A DNA stretch of 64,000 bases from Pseudomonadota bacterium (lineage in GTDB: Bacteria; Pseudomonadota; Gammaproteobacteria; Burkholderiales; Rhodocyclaceae): contig QQUN01000055.1 in assembly GCA_008501585.1 (NCBI GenBank), forward strand, positions 1 to 64,000. The letters run 5' to 3'. The stretch's first letter is position 1, and every line of letters starts with the position of its first letter. Both the position numbers and the translations under genes were made by a program. The notes under the pieces are model-generated. The model was not told where the DNA came from. It searched no databases and saw nothing but the letters and a program-made list of their open reading frames with translations. Of this stretch, positions 15,647-25,840 are shown piece after piece.

Positions 15647-18595
15647 ATGAACGACTCGCGCCAGACGCCGGTCCGGCCTTCGTCCGCCCCTGCCAGCGCC
15701 CCACCCGAAGACAGCACCGCGCGCGTCGAACGGTGGCTGCCGCGCGTCATGCTCAGCGCCATGCTGGCACTCATCCTGGTGCTGCTGGTCAGCATGGGCA
15801 GCTACTACATCTACCGCCACGAACAGGCCTTCCAGGCCCGCGCCGCCGACATCGAGGCCCAGGCCTACGCCCGCCTCGAGCAGTCGCTGCAGGACGAAGT
15901 GAGCTACCTCAACAAGACGCTGAACGACCACCGCGCCACCTTCGACACCACGCTGGCCTCGCAGCTGGCCAAGCACGCCCAGCTGGCGCTGCAGGCGGTC
16001 AATCGCAGCTACAGCAAGCTCCATGGCGAAACAAGCCCGGCGCAGATGCGCTTCATCCTGACCGAATTGCTCCGCCCGATGGGCCAGCCCGACGACGGCA
16101 TCGCCCCCTTCATCATCGAGGCCGACGGCACGGTGCGACTGTTTGCACTCGACCCGCGCCAGGAAGGCCACTCACTGGCCAAGGTGGTCGATGACGCCGG
16201 CCAGCTGCTGACCGAACGCCTCTCCGACACCGCCACCCTCGGCGACGGGCACACCCGCCTGCGCTGGCGCGGCGCCAACCCCGCGGCGGACATGACCGAC
16301 ATCTACGCCCAGGTCTCGCACTTTGCGCCGTTTGACTGGATCATCGGCGTCGGCGTCTTCCACCACCGCGCGCAAAGCACCGTGCGCCGCCAGGCGCTTG
16401 AAGACCTGGCCCGCTACAGCCCGGCGGAAAACCGGACCCTCCTGCTGGTCGACCAGAACGCCAACATCGTGGCCAGCAGCGCCGGCGCAACGCCGGTCGC
16501 AAGCACCGCCCGCACGCCCGCGCCGGACTGGGTGCGCACCATCGCCCGCGCCGGGCGTACCGGCGGCAAGACGCTCTACCTCGACCTGCCCCTGCCACCG
16601 GGCACGGCCGCTGAGCCACACCTGGCCTTCGTGGCCGGGCAGGACCCGTGGGGCTGGACCCTGGCCGCCATTGCCCGGCTCGACGATGTCGCCGCCATCA
16701 TCGCCAGCGAGCGCCGGCGCATGGAAGCGAGCAAACGCGAGGACTTCATGGTCACCCTGCTGACCATGCTCACCGCCACGGCCATCGCGCTGCTGTTGTC
16801 GATGGTGTTCTATCGCTGGATCGATCGCCGGTTTCGCCACTATCAGCAGGATATCGACGCCCGCAACCGCGCCCTCAAGGAGAGTGCGCGCGAACTGCGC
16901 CTGTCGGCCCAGGTGTTCGAAGCCAGCAACGAAGCCATCGCCATTCTCGACCACCGCTTCCGCATCGTCTCGGTCAACCCCGCCCTGGAGCGGATCAGCG
17001 GCTACCACCATGCCGACATCGTCGGCCGTCACTGCGGCGAGCTGCTGATCGGCGAACAGACCGGCAGCGACCTGTGGCGTCGCACCGCCTCGCGGCTGCG
17101 CTCGGCCCGCCACTGGGCCGGTGAGATCACGCTGCAGCGTGCCGACGGCGCCGAATATCCGGGCTGGATCTCGCTCGGCGCCATTGCCAACGACAGTGGC
17201 CGGGTGACGCATTTCGTGGTCTCGATTGCCGACATTTCCGAGCGCAAGCGCACCGAGCAGCGCCTGCGCCAGTTGGCCGAATACGACGCCCTCACCGGCC
17301 TGCCCAACCGCATCCTGCTGCTCGACCGGCTCGGCGGCGCCATCGAGCAAGCCCGCCGGCACAGCACGCACCTGGCGGTGCTGTTCATCGACCTGGACCG
17401 CTTCAAGAACATCAACGACTCGCTTGGCCACGCCGTCGGCGACGGCCTGCTGCGCCAGGTCGCGGCCCGCCTGGGGGCCGTCGTCCGCGGCAGCGACACG
17501 GTCAGCCGGCTCGGCGGCGACGAATTCGTCGTGCTGCTGCCCGAGCTGGACACGGCCGCGCGAGCCGGCGCGGTCGCCAGCAAGATCCTCAAGGCCCTGG
17601 CCACCCCGTACGATGTCGACGGCCACGAGCTGTCGATCACCCCGAGCATCGGCATCACCGTGTTCCCGGAAGACGGCGACAACCGCGACCTGCTGCTGAA
17701 GAACGCCGACGCGGCCATGTACCACGCCAAGGAAAACGGCCGCAACAGCTACCAGTTCTTCACCGAAGACCTCAACGACCGCGCCCAGACCCGCCTCGCC
17801 CTCGAGAACGAGCTACGCCGGGCCCTGTCGCGGCACGAATTCTCGCTGCACTTCCAGCCACAGTTCGACCTGGCCAGCGGCCGCCTGGTCGGTGCCGAAG
17901 CCCTGTTGCGCTGGCAGCACCCCGAGCGCGGCATGGTCCCGCCCGACCAGTTCATCCCGATCGCCGAGGAGACCGGCCTGATCATTCCGCTGGGCACCTG
18001 GATCCTGCGCCAGGCCTGTGCCATCGCCCAGCAATGGCGCGCCGAGGGCCTCGGCGATCTGTGCATCGCGGTCAACATCTCCGCGCTCCAGGTCCAGCGC
18101 GAACACCTCGAGGCCACGGTCATTGAAGCGCTCGGCCACAGCGGGCTGCCCGCCCACCTGCTCGAGCTTGAAGTCACCGAAAGCGCCCTCATGACCCACC
18201 AGGCCGATGTCTCGGCCACGCTCGACGCCATTCACGCACTGGGCGTGAAGCTAGCCATCGACGATTTCGGCACCGGCTACTCCTCGCTCGCCTACCTCAA
18301 GCGCTTCAAGCTCGACAAGCTGAAGATCGACCGCTCCTTCATCCGCGATCTGCCCGACGATGAAGAAGACGCCCACCTCACCCATGCCATCATCGGCATC
18401 GCCCACCACCTGGGCATGTCCGTGGTGGCCGAAGGCGTCGAAACCGAAGCGCAGGAAGCCTTCCTCTCCAACCTCAGGTGCGACCTGGCCCAGGGCTATC
18501 TCTACGCCCGGCCGCTCCCCCCCGAGGCCTTCCGCCAGATGCAGATCGACCTCGGCTATCAGGCCGCGTCAAATCCGGCCGACTCCACCGCCTGA
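15647..18595 (+). CDS. Membrane GGDEF/EAL protein with periplasmic sensor and PAS domains
   Basis: TM helices around extracytoplasmic region, PAS (VFEASNEAIAILDHRFRIVSVNPALERISGY), RLGGDEFVVLLP with upstream RGSD I-site, EALLRW and DDFGTGYSS. Start at MNDSRQ. Confidence 0.93.
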   Translation: MNDSRQTPVRPSSAPASAPPEDSTARVERWLPRVMLSAMLALILVLLVSMGSYYIYRHEQAFQARAADIEAQAYARLEQSLQDEVSYLNKTLNDHRATFDTTLASQLAKHAQLALQAVNRSYSKLHGETSPAQMRFILTELLRPMGQPDDGIAPFIIEADGTVRLFALDPRQEGHSLAKVVDDAGQLLTERLSDTATLGDGHTRLRWRGANPAADMTDIYAQVSHFAPFDWIIGVGVFHHRAQSTVRRQALEDLARYSPAENRTLLLVDQNANIVASSAGATPVASTARTPAPDWVRTIARAGRTGGKTLYLDLPLPPGTAAEPHLAFVAGQDPWGWTLAAIARLDDVAAIIASERRRMEASKREDFMVTLLTMLTATAIALLLSMVFYRWIDRRFRHYQQDIDARNRALKESARELRLSAQVFEASNEAIAILDHRFRIVSVNPALERISGYHHADIVGRHCGELLIGEQTGSDLWRRTASRLRSARHWAGEITLQRADGAEYPGWISLGAIANDSGRVTHFVVSIADISERKRTEQRLRQLAEYDALTGLPNRILLLDRLGGAIEQARRHSTHLAVLFIDLDRFKNINDSLGHAVGDGLLRQVAARLGAVVRGSDTVSRLGGDEFVVLLPELDTAARAGAVASKILKALATPYDVDGHELSITPSIGITVFPEDGDNRDLLLKNADAAMYHAKENGRNSYQFFTEDLNDRAQTRLALENELRRALSRHEFSLHFQPQFDLASGRLVGAEALLRWQHPERGMVPPDQFIPIAEETGLIIPLGTWILRQACAIAQQWRAEGLGDLCIAVNISALQVQREHLEATVIEALGHSGLPAHLLELEVTESALMTHQADVSATLDAIHALGVKLAIDDFGTGYSSLAYLKRFKLDKLKIDRSFIRDLPDDEEDAHLTHAIIGIAHHLGMSVVAEGVETEAQEAFLSNLRCDLAQGYLYARPLPPEAFRQMQIDLGYQAASNPADSTA

Positions 18596-18765
18596 CGCAG
18601 CGCCGCCGGGCCGGTGTGCTGCGGGTCGAAATCCACCCGCGCCTCGCCAGCGCCCAGGTCCACCTGCACCGCCTGCACGCCGGCGACCGCCTGCAGCGCG
18701 CTGGTCACGCCCTTCACACACCCCTGGCAGCTCATACCGCCGACCTTGATCGTTACCTGTTCCAT
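18559..18765 (-). CDS. copZ: Copper chaperone / heavy-metal-associated domain protein
   Basis: 68 aa; KVGGMSCQGCVKGVTSAL (MxCxxC). Confidence 0.88.
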   Translation of the reverse strand: MEQVTIKVGGMSCQGCVKGVTSALQAVAGVQAVQVDLGAGEARVDFDPQHTGPAALRQAVESAGFDAA

Positions 18766-18787
18766 GCTGTACTCCTGAAAGAAAAAA

Positions 18788-21175
18788 TCACCGCCCCGGC
18801 CGCCAGCGCTTGAGCCATAGCGAATTGCTCACCACCGACACCGAACTGAGCGCCATGGCCGCCCCGGCCACCACCGGATTGAGAAACCCGAAGGCCGCCA
18901 GCGGAATGCCCAGAATGTTGTAGATAAAGGCAAAGAAAAGATTCTGGCGGATCTTGGACAGCGTGGCCCGCGACAGCTCGACCGCGTCGGCCACCCCGTT
19001 GAGGTCGCTGCGCATCAGCGTGATATCGGCCGCCGCCACTGCCACATCGGCCCCCGTCCCGATGGCAAAGGACACATCGGCCGCCGCCAGTGCCGGCGCA
19101 TCGTTGATGCCGTCGCCCGCCATGCCCACCCGGTGGCCATCGGCCGCCAGCGCCTGCACCGCCTTCGCCTTGTCAGCCGGCAACACCCCCGCCTCGAAGC
19201 GCGCAATGCCCACCGCCGAGGCCACCGCCCGTGCCGTGGCCGGATGGTCGCCGGTCAGCATCACCACCTCGATGCACTCGCGCTGCAAGCGCGCCACCGC
19301 GGCCACCGAACTGCCGCGCAGCGGATCGGCCACGCCGATCACGCCCGCCACCTGACCGTCGACCGCCACGGCCACCAGGGTGCGCCCCTGCGCCGCCAGC
19401 GCATCGACATCGGCCTCGGGCAGCGCCACGCCGGCGCCGCGCAGGAAGGCCGGGCTGCCCACCATCACCGACCGCCCCTCGACCGTGCCACGCACGCCCT
19501 GGCCCGGCACGGTCTCGACCCCTTGCGCCGCCGGCACCGAACCGGCCGCGGCGACGATCGCCCGCGCCAGCGGATGGCCACTGGCCGACTCCAGCGCCGC
19601 CGCCCAGGCCAGCACGCGCTGCCGGTCGCTACCGGGCGAGGGCCGCACATCGGTCACCTCCGGGCGGCCCTCGGTCAAGGTGCCGGTCTTGTCGACCGCC
19701 AGCACGCTCAAGCGCTCCGCGCGCTCGAGCGCCTCCGCATTCTTGACCAGGATGCCGTGCTGCGCCCCCAGGCCGGTACCGACCATGATCGCGGTCGGCG
19801 TCGCCAGGCCCAGCGCACACGGGCAGGCAATCACCAGCACCGCCACCGCGTTGACCAGGGCCTCGGTCGGCAGACCGGTCCACCACCAGCCGCCAAAGAA
19901 GGTCAGCACGGCAATGACCACCACCACCGGCACAAAGACGGCCGACACCTGGTCGGCCAGGCGCTGCACCGGCGCCTTGCTGCCCTGTGCCGCCTCGACC
20001 AGCCGGATGATGCCCGCCAGCAGCGTCTCGCTGCCCACGCCGGTCGCCTCGCAGTGCAGCGCCCCGTCCCCATTGACCGTCGCCGCAAACACCGTATCGC
20101 CCGTGGCTTTCGCCACCGGCAGGCTCTCGCCGGTCAGCATCGACTCATCCAGCGCCGACTGCCCGTCGCGCACCACGCCGTCGACCGGCACGCTGTCGCC
20201 AGCGCGCACCACGAAGCGGTCGCCGGGCGACAGGCTCGCCACCGGCACCTCGACCAGGGCACCGTCGCGCTCGACCCAGGCCGTGCGCGGCTGCAATCGC
20301 ACCAGCGCCTCGATGGCCGCCGAGGTCCGCGCCTTCGCGCGCGCCTCCAGCAGCTTGCCCATCAACACCAGGGTGATGATGGCGGCCGACGCCTCGAAGT
20401 ACACATGCAGGTCCATCCGCCCGAGCAGCGTCACGACGGCGCTGAAACCGTAGGCCACGCTGGTGCCCAGCGCCACCAGCACATCCATGTTGGCCCCGCC
20501 GCCACGCAGCGCCGACCAGGCGCCGCGATAAAAGCGCAGACCGATCCAGAACTGTACCGGCGTGGCCAACAACCACTGCCAGGCGCGGGGGATCAGGTCA
20601 TGCTCATCGGGACTGAAGAACATCGCCGGCATCTGCGCCACCAGCGGCGCGGTGAGCAGCAATGCCACCAGGAAGCGGTTGCGCTCGGCCCGCCACTCGG
20701 CCGCCTTGCGCGCCTTCTCCTCGGCGCGCCCCGCTTCGCCGCGCAGACGGGCGGTGAAGCCTGCCCCGGCCACCGCAGCGACAATCTGCGCGTCGGTCGC
20801 GGTGCCGGGCGAACGGCGCAGTTGTGCCGTCTCGGTCGCGAAGTTGACCGTCGCCGCCACCCCCGGCAAGCGGTTGAGCACCTTCTCCAGCCGGCTGGCG
20901 CAGGCCGCGCAGGTCATGCCGGCGATGCTCAGTTCGGTCAGTTGATCGGGCACCTCGAAACCCGCCTGGCGGATCGCCGCAATCACCGCATTGGCGTCGG
21001 CGGCGTCGCCGCCGCCAAACTGCACCGAGGCGCGTTCGGTGGCGAAATTGACCTGCGCATCCACGCCCGGCAGGCGCTTGAGCACCCGCTCGATGCGGCT
21101 GGCGCAGGCAGCGCAGGTCATCCCCTGGATCGGGAGGTCGAGACGCACGGGGCGTGGGACGGCAGACGTAGTCAT
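18788..21175 (-). CDS. copA: Copper-translocating P-type ATPase (P1B-1)
   Basis: Two N-terminal [12 protein letters not shown] domains, [23 protein letters not shown]-terminal [18 protein letters not shown]...[13 protein letters not shown]. Start at MTTSAVPRP. Confidence 0.95.
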   Translation of the reverse strand: MTTSAVPRPVRLDLPIQGMTCAACASRIERVLKRLPGVDAQVNFATERASVQFGGGDAADANAVIAAIRQAGFEVPDQLTELSIAGMTCAACASRLEKVLNRLPGVAATVNFATETAQLRRSPGTATDAQIVAAVAGAGFTARLRGEAGRAEEKARKAAEWRAERNRFLVALLLTAPLVAQMPAMFFSPDEHDLIPRAWQWLLATPVQFWIGLRFYRGAWSALRGGGANMDVLVALGTSVAYGFSAVVTLLGRMDLHVYFEASAAIITLVLMGKLLEARAKARTSAAIEALVRLQPRTAWVERDGALVEVPVASLSPGDRFVVRAGDSVPVDGVVRDGQSALDESMLTGESLPVAKATGDTVFAATVNGDGALHCEATGVGSETLLAGIIRLVEAAQGSKAPVQRLADQVSAVFVPVVVVIAVLTFFGGWWWTGLPTEALVNAVAVLVIACPCALGLATPTAIMVGTGLGAQHGILVKNAEALERAERLSVLAVDKTGTLTEGRPEVTDVRPSPGSDRQRVLAWAAALESASGHPLARAIVAAAGSVPAAQGVETVPGQGVRGTVEGRSVMVGSPAFLRGAGVALPEADVDALAAQGRTLVAVAVDGQVAGVIGVADPLRGSSVAAVARLQRECIEVVMLTGDHPATARAVASAVGIARFEAGVLPADKAKAVQALAADGHRVGMAGDGINDAPALAAADVSFAIGTGADVAVAAADITLMRSDLNGVADAVELSRATLSKIRQNLFFAFIYNILGIPLAAFGFLNPVVAGAAMALSSVSVVSNSLWLKRWRPGR

Positions 21176-21204
21176 GGCTTGACGGAATGAACGAGACAGG
21201 CGCA

Positions 21205-21235
21205 GTCTAAAGTCTGTAGTCAGGTACGGAGTCAA
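21205..21235 (-). promoter_or_regulatory. MerR-family operator/promoter for copA
   Basis: Minus strand TTGACTccgtacctgactacagactTTAGAC: 19-bp spacer and imperfect dyad CCGTAC-N4-CTACAG. Confidence 0.7.
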
Positions 21236-21237
21236 GC

Positions 21238-21642
21238 ATGAAAACGATGACCATCGGCCGCCTGGCCGCCGCCGCCGACGTCGGCGTGGAGACGGTGCGC
21301 TATTACCAGCGGCGCGGCCTGCTCGCCGTGCCCTCGCCGGACGTCGGGCAGGTGCGCCACTACGGCGATGCGGCGCTGTCGCGTCTGCGTTTTATCCGCC
21401 GGGCGCAACAGCTCGGTTTCAGCCTCGACGAGATCACCGAGTTGCTCGATCTCGACGAGAACACCGACCGCACGGCCGCTCGCACCCTGGCCAAGGAAAA
21501 GCTGGCACAGATCGACGAACGCATGGCCCGCCTCGCCGCCATGCGCAGCGCGCTGACCGAACTGGTGAGCTGCTGCGAGCACACCACCACGACGCAGCCC
21601 TGCCCCATCCTGCACACTCTCGCCCACCCGGACGACGCCTGA
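21238..21642 (+). CDS. MerR-family heavy-metal-responsive regulator
   Basis: [44 protein letters not shown]-terminal [17 protein letters not shown]. Confidence 0.92.
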   Translation: MKTMTIGRLAAAADVGVETVRYYQRRGLLAVPSPDVGQVRHYGDAALSRLRFIRRAQQLGFSLDEITELLDLDENTDRTAARTLAKEKLAQIDERMARLAAMRSALTELVSCCEHTTTTQPCPILHTLAHPDDA

Positions 21643-21648
21643 AACACA

Positions 21649-22032
21649 TCACTCGAAGTCGATCGGCGCCGGCTGGTCGATGGGCAGATCGGCGGCGGCC
21701 CAGGCGTCGAATCCCCCGGCCAGCGACACCGCGTTGCTCACCCCCATGACCTGCAGCACCACCGCGGCCAGCGCCGCACGGCCGCTGGTCTTGCAATACA
21801 CCAGGATCGGGCGTCGCGGATCGTTCAGCTCGGGCGTGCCGGCCAGCTTGAACTCCAGCAGACCGCGCGGAATGTTCATCGCCCCCGGCAGATGCCCGGC
21901 CGCGAACTCGCCTGGCTCACGCACATCGAGCACCGTCGCACCGCTTTGGATCAGGCGCCGCGCCTCGTCAAGGCTGACTTCGCGAATCGCCGCCTTGGCT
22001 TCGACCACCAGGTCATGACTGGTTTTGCCCAT
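21649..22032 (-). CDS. Rhodanese-like domain protein
   Basis: 127 aa from MGKTSHDL; VLDVREPGEFAAGHLPGAMNIPRG and active-site VYCKTSGRA. Confidence 0.92.
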   Translation of the reverse strand: MGKTSHDLVVEAKAAIREVSLDEARRLIQSGATVLDVREPGEFAAGHLPGAMNIPRGLLEFKLAGTPELNDPRRPILVYCKTSGRAALAAVVLQVMGVSNAVSLAGGFDAWAAADLPIDQPAPIDFE

Positions 22033-22106
22033 CGTGTTCTCCCCCATGCACCACGGCGCCCGGTTGGCGCCAAAACATAAGGATACCCTGATGTAGCGCC
22101 GTGGCG

Positions 22107-22814
22107 TCAGGTCACGCAGAGCACGCCGTTCCACAGGCGGCTGCCCAGCGTCGAGGCATTGAGCAAGCCGAACACGCCAAAGCCGAGCACCACCGCGCCG
22201 GCGAAGGTCCGCACCCAGGCACGGCGGGTGACCCCCTGCAGGCGCTTGAGCAGCATGCCGGCCAGCATCAGGTTGGGCAGGGTGCCCAGGCCGAAGGCCA
22301 GCATCAGGCTGGCGCCACCCGCCGAGGAACCGGTGACGAGCGCCGTGGCCAGCACACTGTAGACCAGGCCACAGGGCAGAAAGCCCCACAGCAGGCCAAG
22401 CGGAATCGCCTGACGCAGCCCGCGCACCGGCAGGAAGCGGCGCGTGAGCGGCTGAACGCGCCGCCACAGCGACTGGCCCATGCGCTCGAGCGGCGCCAGC
22501 AGCCGCGTGAAACCGGTCAGGTACAGCCCCAGCGCGATCAGCATCAGGTTGGCCATGAGGTACAGGCCCATCTGGATCGGCAGAAAGTCCTCGAACAGCA
22601 GGCCGAGCGTGCCGATGGCGCCGAACAAGGCGCCCAGCGCAGTGTAGGTGGTGATGCGGCCGAGGTTGTAGGCGAGGTGGATCGGCCACTGCCGGCCGAC
22701 CTGTCCGGGAATCTGCACGGTCAGCGCGCTGACGATGCCACCGCACATGCCGACACAATGCGTGCCGCCTAGCAGGCCGATCAGGAAGACGGCGATATAG
22801 CCGGTTTCAGGCAT
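22107..22814 (-). CDS. Sulfite exporter TauE/SafE-family (cytochrome oxidase-cluster type) membrane protein
   Basis: 235 aa; FLIGLLGGTHCVGMCGGIVSAL, polytopic; next to hemN/fnr. Confidence 0.85.
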   Translation of the reverse strand: MPETGYIAVFLIGLLGGTHCVGMCGGIVSALTVQIPGQVGRQWPIHLAYNLGRITTYTALGALFGAIGTLGLLFEDFLPIQMGLYLMANLMLIALGLYLTGFTRLLAPLERMGQSLWRRVQPLTRRFLPVRGLRQAIPLGLLWGFLPCGLVYSVLATALVTGSSAGGASLMLAFGLGTLPNLMLAGMLLKRLQGVTRRAWVRTFAGAVVLGFGVFGLLNASTLGSRLWNGVLCVT

Positions 22815-22880
22815 GGGAGGGCTTGAATCGGAGGTCGGGCGCCGAGCCTATCACATCACGGCCCGGCCCCGCCCCGCCAG

Positions 22881-23034
22881 CGCCCGATCGCTTTTCTGGC
22901 ATGGCCGAGCGGCGCCCCAAAGACAGCCGGATCAAGGCGCAAAGCACCGCCATGGCGCGGGCCATGGCGAGCATTTGCAACAACGCGCGGGTCATCTTTG
23001 GGGGGACGAGCGGGCCTGAACGAAAGACGCTCAG
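22881..23034. repeat. Palindromic intergenic repeat, copy 1
   Basis: 154 bp aligning without gaps to 29518-29671 with about 20 mismatches by hand; internally a long imperfect inverted repeat (ccccaaaga / tctttgggg; gcaaag / tttgc). Confidence 0.85.
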
Positions 23035-23038
23035 GCGC

Positions 23039-24430
23039 TCAGATCACCTTGGAGTAACGCGCGCGTTCCCGGTCGGAGCGCAGGTAGCGGTCGAAGACCA
23101 TGGCAATGCCGCGCACCAGCATGCGGCCGGCCGGCAGCACGGTGATCCACTTGTCTTCGATCGTGAGCAGACCGGCGGATTCCATGGTGCGCAGATCGGC
23201 GATCTCGTCGGCGAAGTACCGCTTGAAGTCGACCATGTGGGCCACTTCGATGGCGTCGATCGACAACTCGAAATGGCACATCAGCGCCTGGATGATGGAG
23301 CGGCGCAGGATATCGTCGGGCGTCAGCTCGATGCCACGCAGCACCGGCAGACGGTCCTGGTCGAGGATGTCGTAGTACTCGTCCAGCGTTTTCACGTTCT
23401 GCGCATAGGTCGGCCCGACCTTGCCGATGGCCGACACACCAAAGGCCAGCAGGTCGCACTCGGCGTAAGTCGAGTAGCCCTGGAAATTACGGTGCAGGCG
23501 GCCCTGGCGCTGCGCCACGGCGAGTTCATCGTCGGGCTTGGCGAAGTGGTCCATGCCGATATAGACATAGCCGGCCTCGGTCAGGCGGCGGATCGCCAGT
23601 TGCAGGATCTGCAGCTTGGTGTCGGCCGTGGGCATGTCGTTGGGCTCGATCCGGCGCTGCGGCTTGAACAGGCCCGGCAGGTGCGCATAGCTGTAGAGCG
23701 AGATGCGGTCGGGCGACAGCTCCAGCACCCGCTCCAGCGTGCTGTTGAAGCTGATCACGTTCTGCTTGGGCAGGCCGTAGATGAGGTCCATGCTCACCGA
23801 CTTGAAGCCGGTCTGGCGCGCGGCATCCTGCACCAGCTTGGTCTCTTCGTAGCTCTGCACACGATTGACTGCGCGCTGCACGTCGATGTTGAAATCCTGC
23901 ACCCCGATGCTCATGCGATTGAAGCCGAGCTCCGCCAACAGCGCCACGGTTTCAAAATCCACTTTGCGCGGATCCACCTCAATGGAATATTCTCCATTGG
24001 GCAGCAGCTTGAAGTGCTGGCGAACCGTGGCCATCAACTGGCGCATTTCGTCATGCGACAGGAAGGTCGGCGTGCCGCCGCCCAGATGGAGCTGGATCAC
24101 ATCGCGCCCGCCATCGAGCTGGGCCGCCTGCATGGCGACCTCTTTGGCGAGGTACTTGAGGTATTTTTCGGAGCGCCCGTGATCCTTGGTGATGATCTTG
24201 TTGCAGGCGCAGTAGTAGCAGATCGTGTTACAAAACGGGATGTGGAAGTACAATGACAGCGGTCGGCCAAACCCGCCGACACTGCGTTGCCCCAGCCAGC
24301 TCTCCAATGCCTCGGCATTGAAGGCCTCGACGAATCGGTCAGCCGTCGGGTAGGAGGTGTACCTCGGGCCATTCACATCGAAACGACGGATCAGCTGAGG
24401 ATCGAAGACGAGTTCTTTCTGGTTGTCCAT
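23039..24430 (-). CDS. hemN: Oxygen-independent coproporphyrinogen III oxidase
   Basis: 463 aa; radical-SAM FCNTICYYCACNKI, HLGGGTPTFL, QDFNIDVQRAVNR. Confidence 0.96.
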   Translation of the reverse strand: MDNQKELVFDPQLIRRFDVNGPRYTSYPTADRFVEAFNAEALESWLGQRSVGGFGRPLSLYFHIPFCNTICYYCACNKIITKDHGRSEKYLKYLAKEVAMQAAQLDGGRDVIQLHLGGGTPTFLSHDEMRQLMATVRQHFKLLPNGEYSIEVDPRKVDFETVALLAELGFNRMSIGVQDFNIDVQRAVNRVQSYEETKLVQDAARQTGFKSVSMDLIYGLPKQNVISFNSTLERVLELSPDRISLYSYAHLPGLFKPQRRIEPNDMPTADTKLQILQLAIRRLTEAGYVYIGMDHFAKPDDELAVAQRQGRLHRNFQGYSTYAECDLLAFGVSAIGKVGPTYAQNVKTLDEYYDILDQDRLPVLRGIELTPDDILRRSIIQALMCHFELSIDAIEVAHMVDFKRYFADEIADLRTMESAGLLTIEDKWITVLPAGRMLVRGIAMVFDRYLRSDRERARYSKVI

Positions 24431-24484
24431 AATCAGGCTTTAGCTCACTAGCAGTCACGATCTCAAAATCCGGAACCAAGCGGG

Positions 24485-24498
24485 TTGACGTGGATCAA
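24485..24498. promoter_or_regulatory. FNR box in hemN-fnr divergent intergenic region
   Basis: TTGACGTGGATCAA (consensus TTGAT-N4-ATCAA). Confidence 0.8.
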
Positions 24499-24543
24499 AC
24501 GCCCCAACGCAGGGCAAAAACCGAATCAAGGAGAACGCAGGTC

Positions 24544-25287
24544 ATGCAACAACGGGCCGTCGTGCCGATCACCGTCGAGGGCCTGAAAACGGCCTGTTCG
24601 CAATGCAACCTGCAAGAGCTCTGCCTGCCCTTTGGCATGAGCGACGGCGACATCGACCAGCTCGACGCACTGGTCGGTGCGCGCCGCAAGGTCAAGCGCC
24701 ACCAGCACCTGTATCGGGTCGGTGATGCGTTCGAGTCCATCTATGCCGTGCGCACGGGGTCGTTCAAGACCGATGTGCTGCTCGAAGACGGTCGGGAGCA
24801 GGTCACCGGCTTCCAGATGTCGGGCGAGATCCTCGGCCTGGATGGCATTAGCACCGATGCGCACACCTGCAATGCCATCGCGCTCGAAGACAGCGACGTG
24901 TGCATCATCCCCTTCGCCAACCTCGAGACGCTGTCGCGCGAGGTCGAGTCGCTTCAGCACCAGTTCCACAAGGTGATGAGCCGCGAGATCGTGCGCGACC
25001 ACGGCGTGATGATGCTGCTCGGCTCGATGCGCGCCGAAGAGCGCCTGGCCGCCTTCCTGATCAACATGTCGCAGCGCTTCACCGCACGCGGCTTCTCGGC
25101 CGCCGAGTTCCATCTGCGCATGACGCGCGAGGAGATCGGCTCTTACCTCGGCCTGAAGCTGGAGACCGTCTCGCGCGCCTTCTCGCGTTTCCAGGAAAAC
25201 GGCCTGATCACGGTGCAGCAAAAGCACATTCGCATCCGCGACATCGACGGCCTCAAGGCCCTGCTCAGCCACCTGCCCTGCGTGTAA
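24544..25287 (+). CDS. fnr: FNR-type oxygen-responsive transcriptional regulator
   Basis: N-terminal CSQCNLQELC Cys cluster, FNR core, HTH MTREEIGSYLGLKLETVSRAFSRFQ. Confidence 0.94.
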   Translation: MQQRAVVPITVEGLKTACSQCNLQELCLPFGMSDGDIDQLDALVGARRKVKRHQHLYRVGDAFESIYAVRTGSFKTDVLLEDGREQVTGFQMSGEILGLDGISTDAHTCNAIALEDSDVCIIPFANLETLSREVESLQHQFHKVMSREIVRDHGVMMLLGSMRAEERLAAFLINMSQRFTARGFSAAEFHLRMTREEIGSYLGLKLETVSRAFSRFQENGLITVQQKHIRIRDIDGLKALLSHLPCV

Positions 25288-25824
25288 TCAGCGCGGCAGG
25301 CGGCGGCGCGCCACCATCTGCTCACTCAGGCCCGCCAGATCGGCGGGGGTGAGCAGCTGGGCGGCGTAGGGGAACAGCTCGTTGTCTTCCCGGTCGATGT
25401 GGCTGTGATAGCGCGAGGCGAAGTTGGCGACCTCGTCGGCATCGAGTTCGGCCGACGTCCCGGCGGCAACCCCTTCCAGCTGCGCCCGCAGCCGCAGCCA
25501 CGCCGCGGTCATCTCGGCATGGTCCCGGCGAATCCACTCCACCAGATTGCGCAGGCGCGGCCGCCCCGCCGTTGACACGCGCTCGAACAGCAGCGGAAAC
25601 AGGCTGTCTTCCTCGTCCTGGTGGTGACTCACCGCCGCCGTATCAAAATAGCGAATGACGTTCGCCGCCGCGCGGCAGGCATCGGCATCGGCGCCATGCT
25701 CGGGCAGCCAGCGCACCAGTCTGTCCAGCGTCTGCAACTGCGCCATCATCCGTCCGTGGCAGGCGGTCAGCACCTCGAGCGGCTGGTCCAGCCCCGGCGC
25801 CAGCGGCAACAGCGATTCAGTCAT
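25288..25824 (-). CDS. Hemerythrin domain-containing protein
   Basis: CHGRMMAQLQTLDRL...HHQDEEDSLFPLLFER...HSHIDREDNELFPYA. Confidence 0.9.
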   Translation of the reverse strand: MTESLLPLAPGLDQPLEVLTACHGRMMAQLQTLDRLVRWLPEHGADADACRAAANVIRYFDTAAVSHHQDEEDSLFPLLFERVSTAGRPRLRNLVEWIRRDHAEMTAAWLRLRAQLEGVAAGTSAELDADEVANFASRYHSHIDREDNELFPYAAQLLTPADLAGLSEQMVARRRLPR

Positions 25825-25840
25825 CCTGCGTCCTTCCTGC

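Noticed and set aside
22807-23019. Short ORFs inside the 154-bp repeat (e.g. ...MARAMAVLCALIRLSLGRRSAMPEKRSG), also in 29462-29974
   Set aside because: Both copies show related frames, but this follows from repeat identity; no RBS or independent coding signal, and the structure is palindromic.
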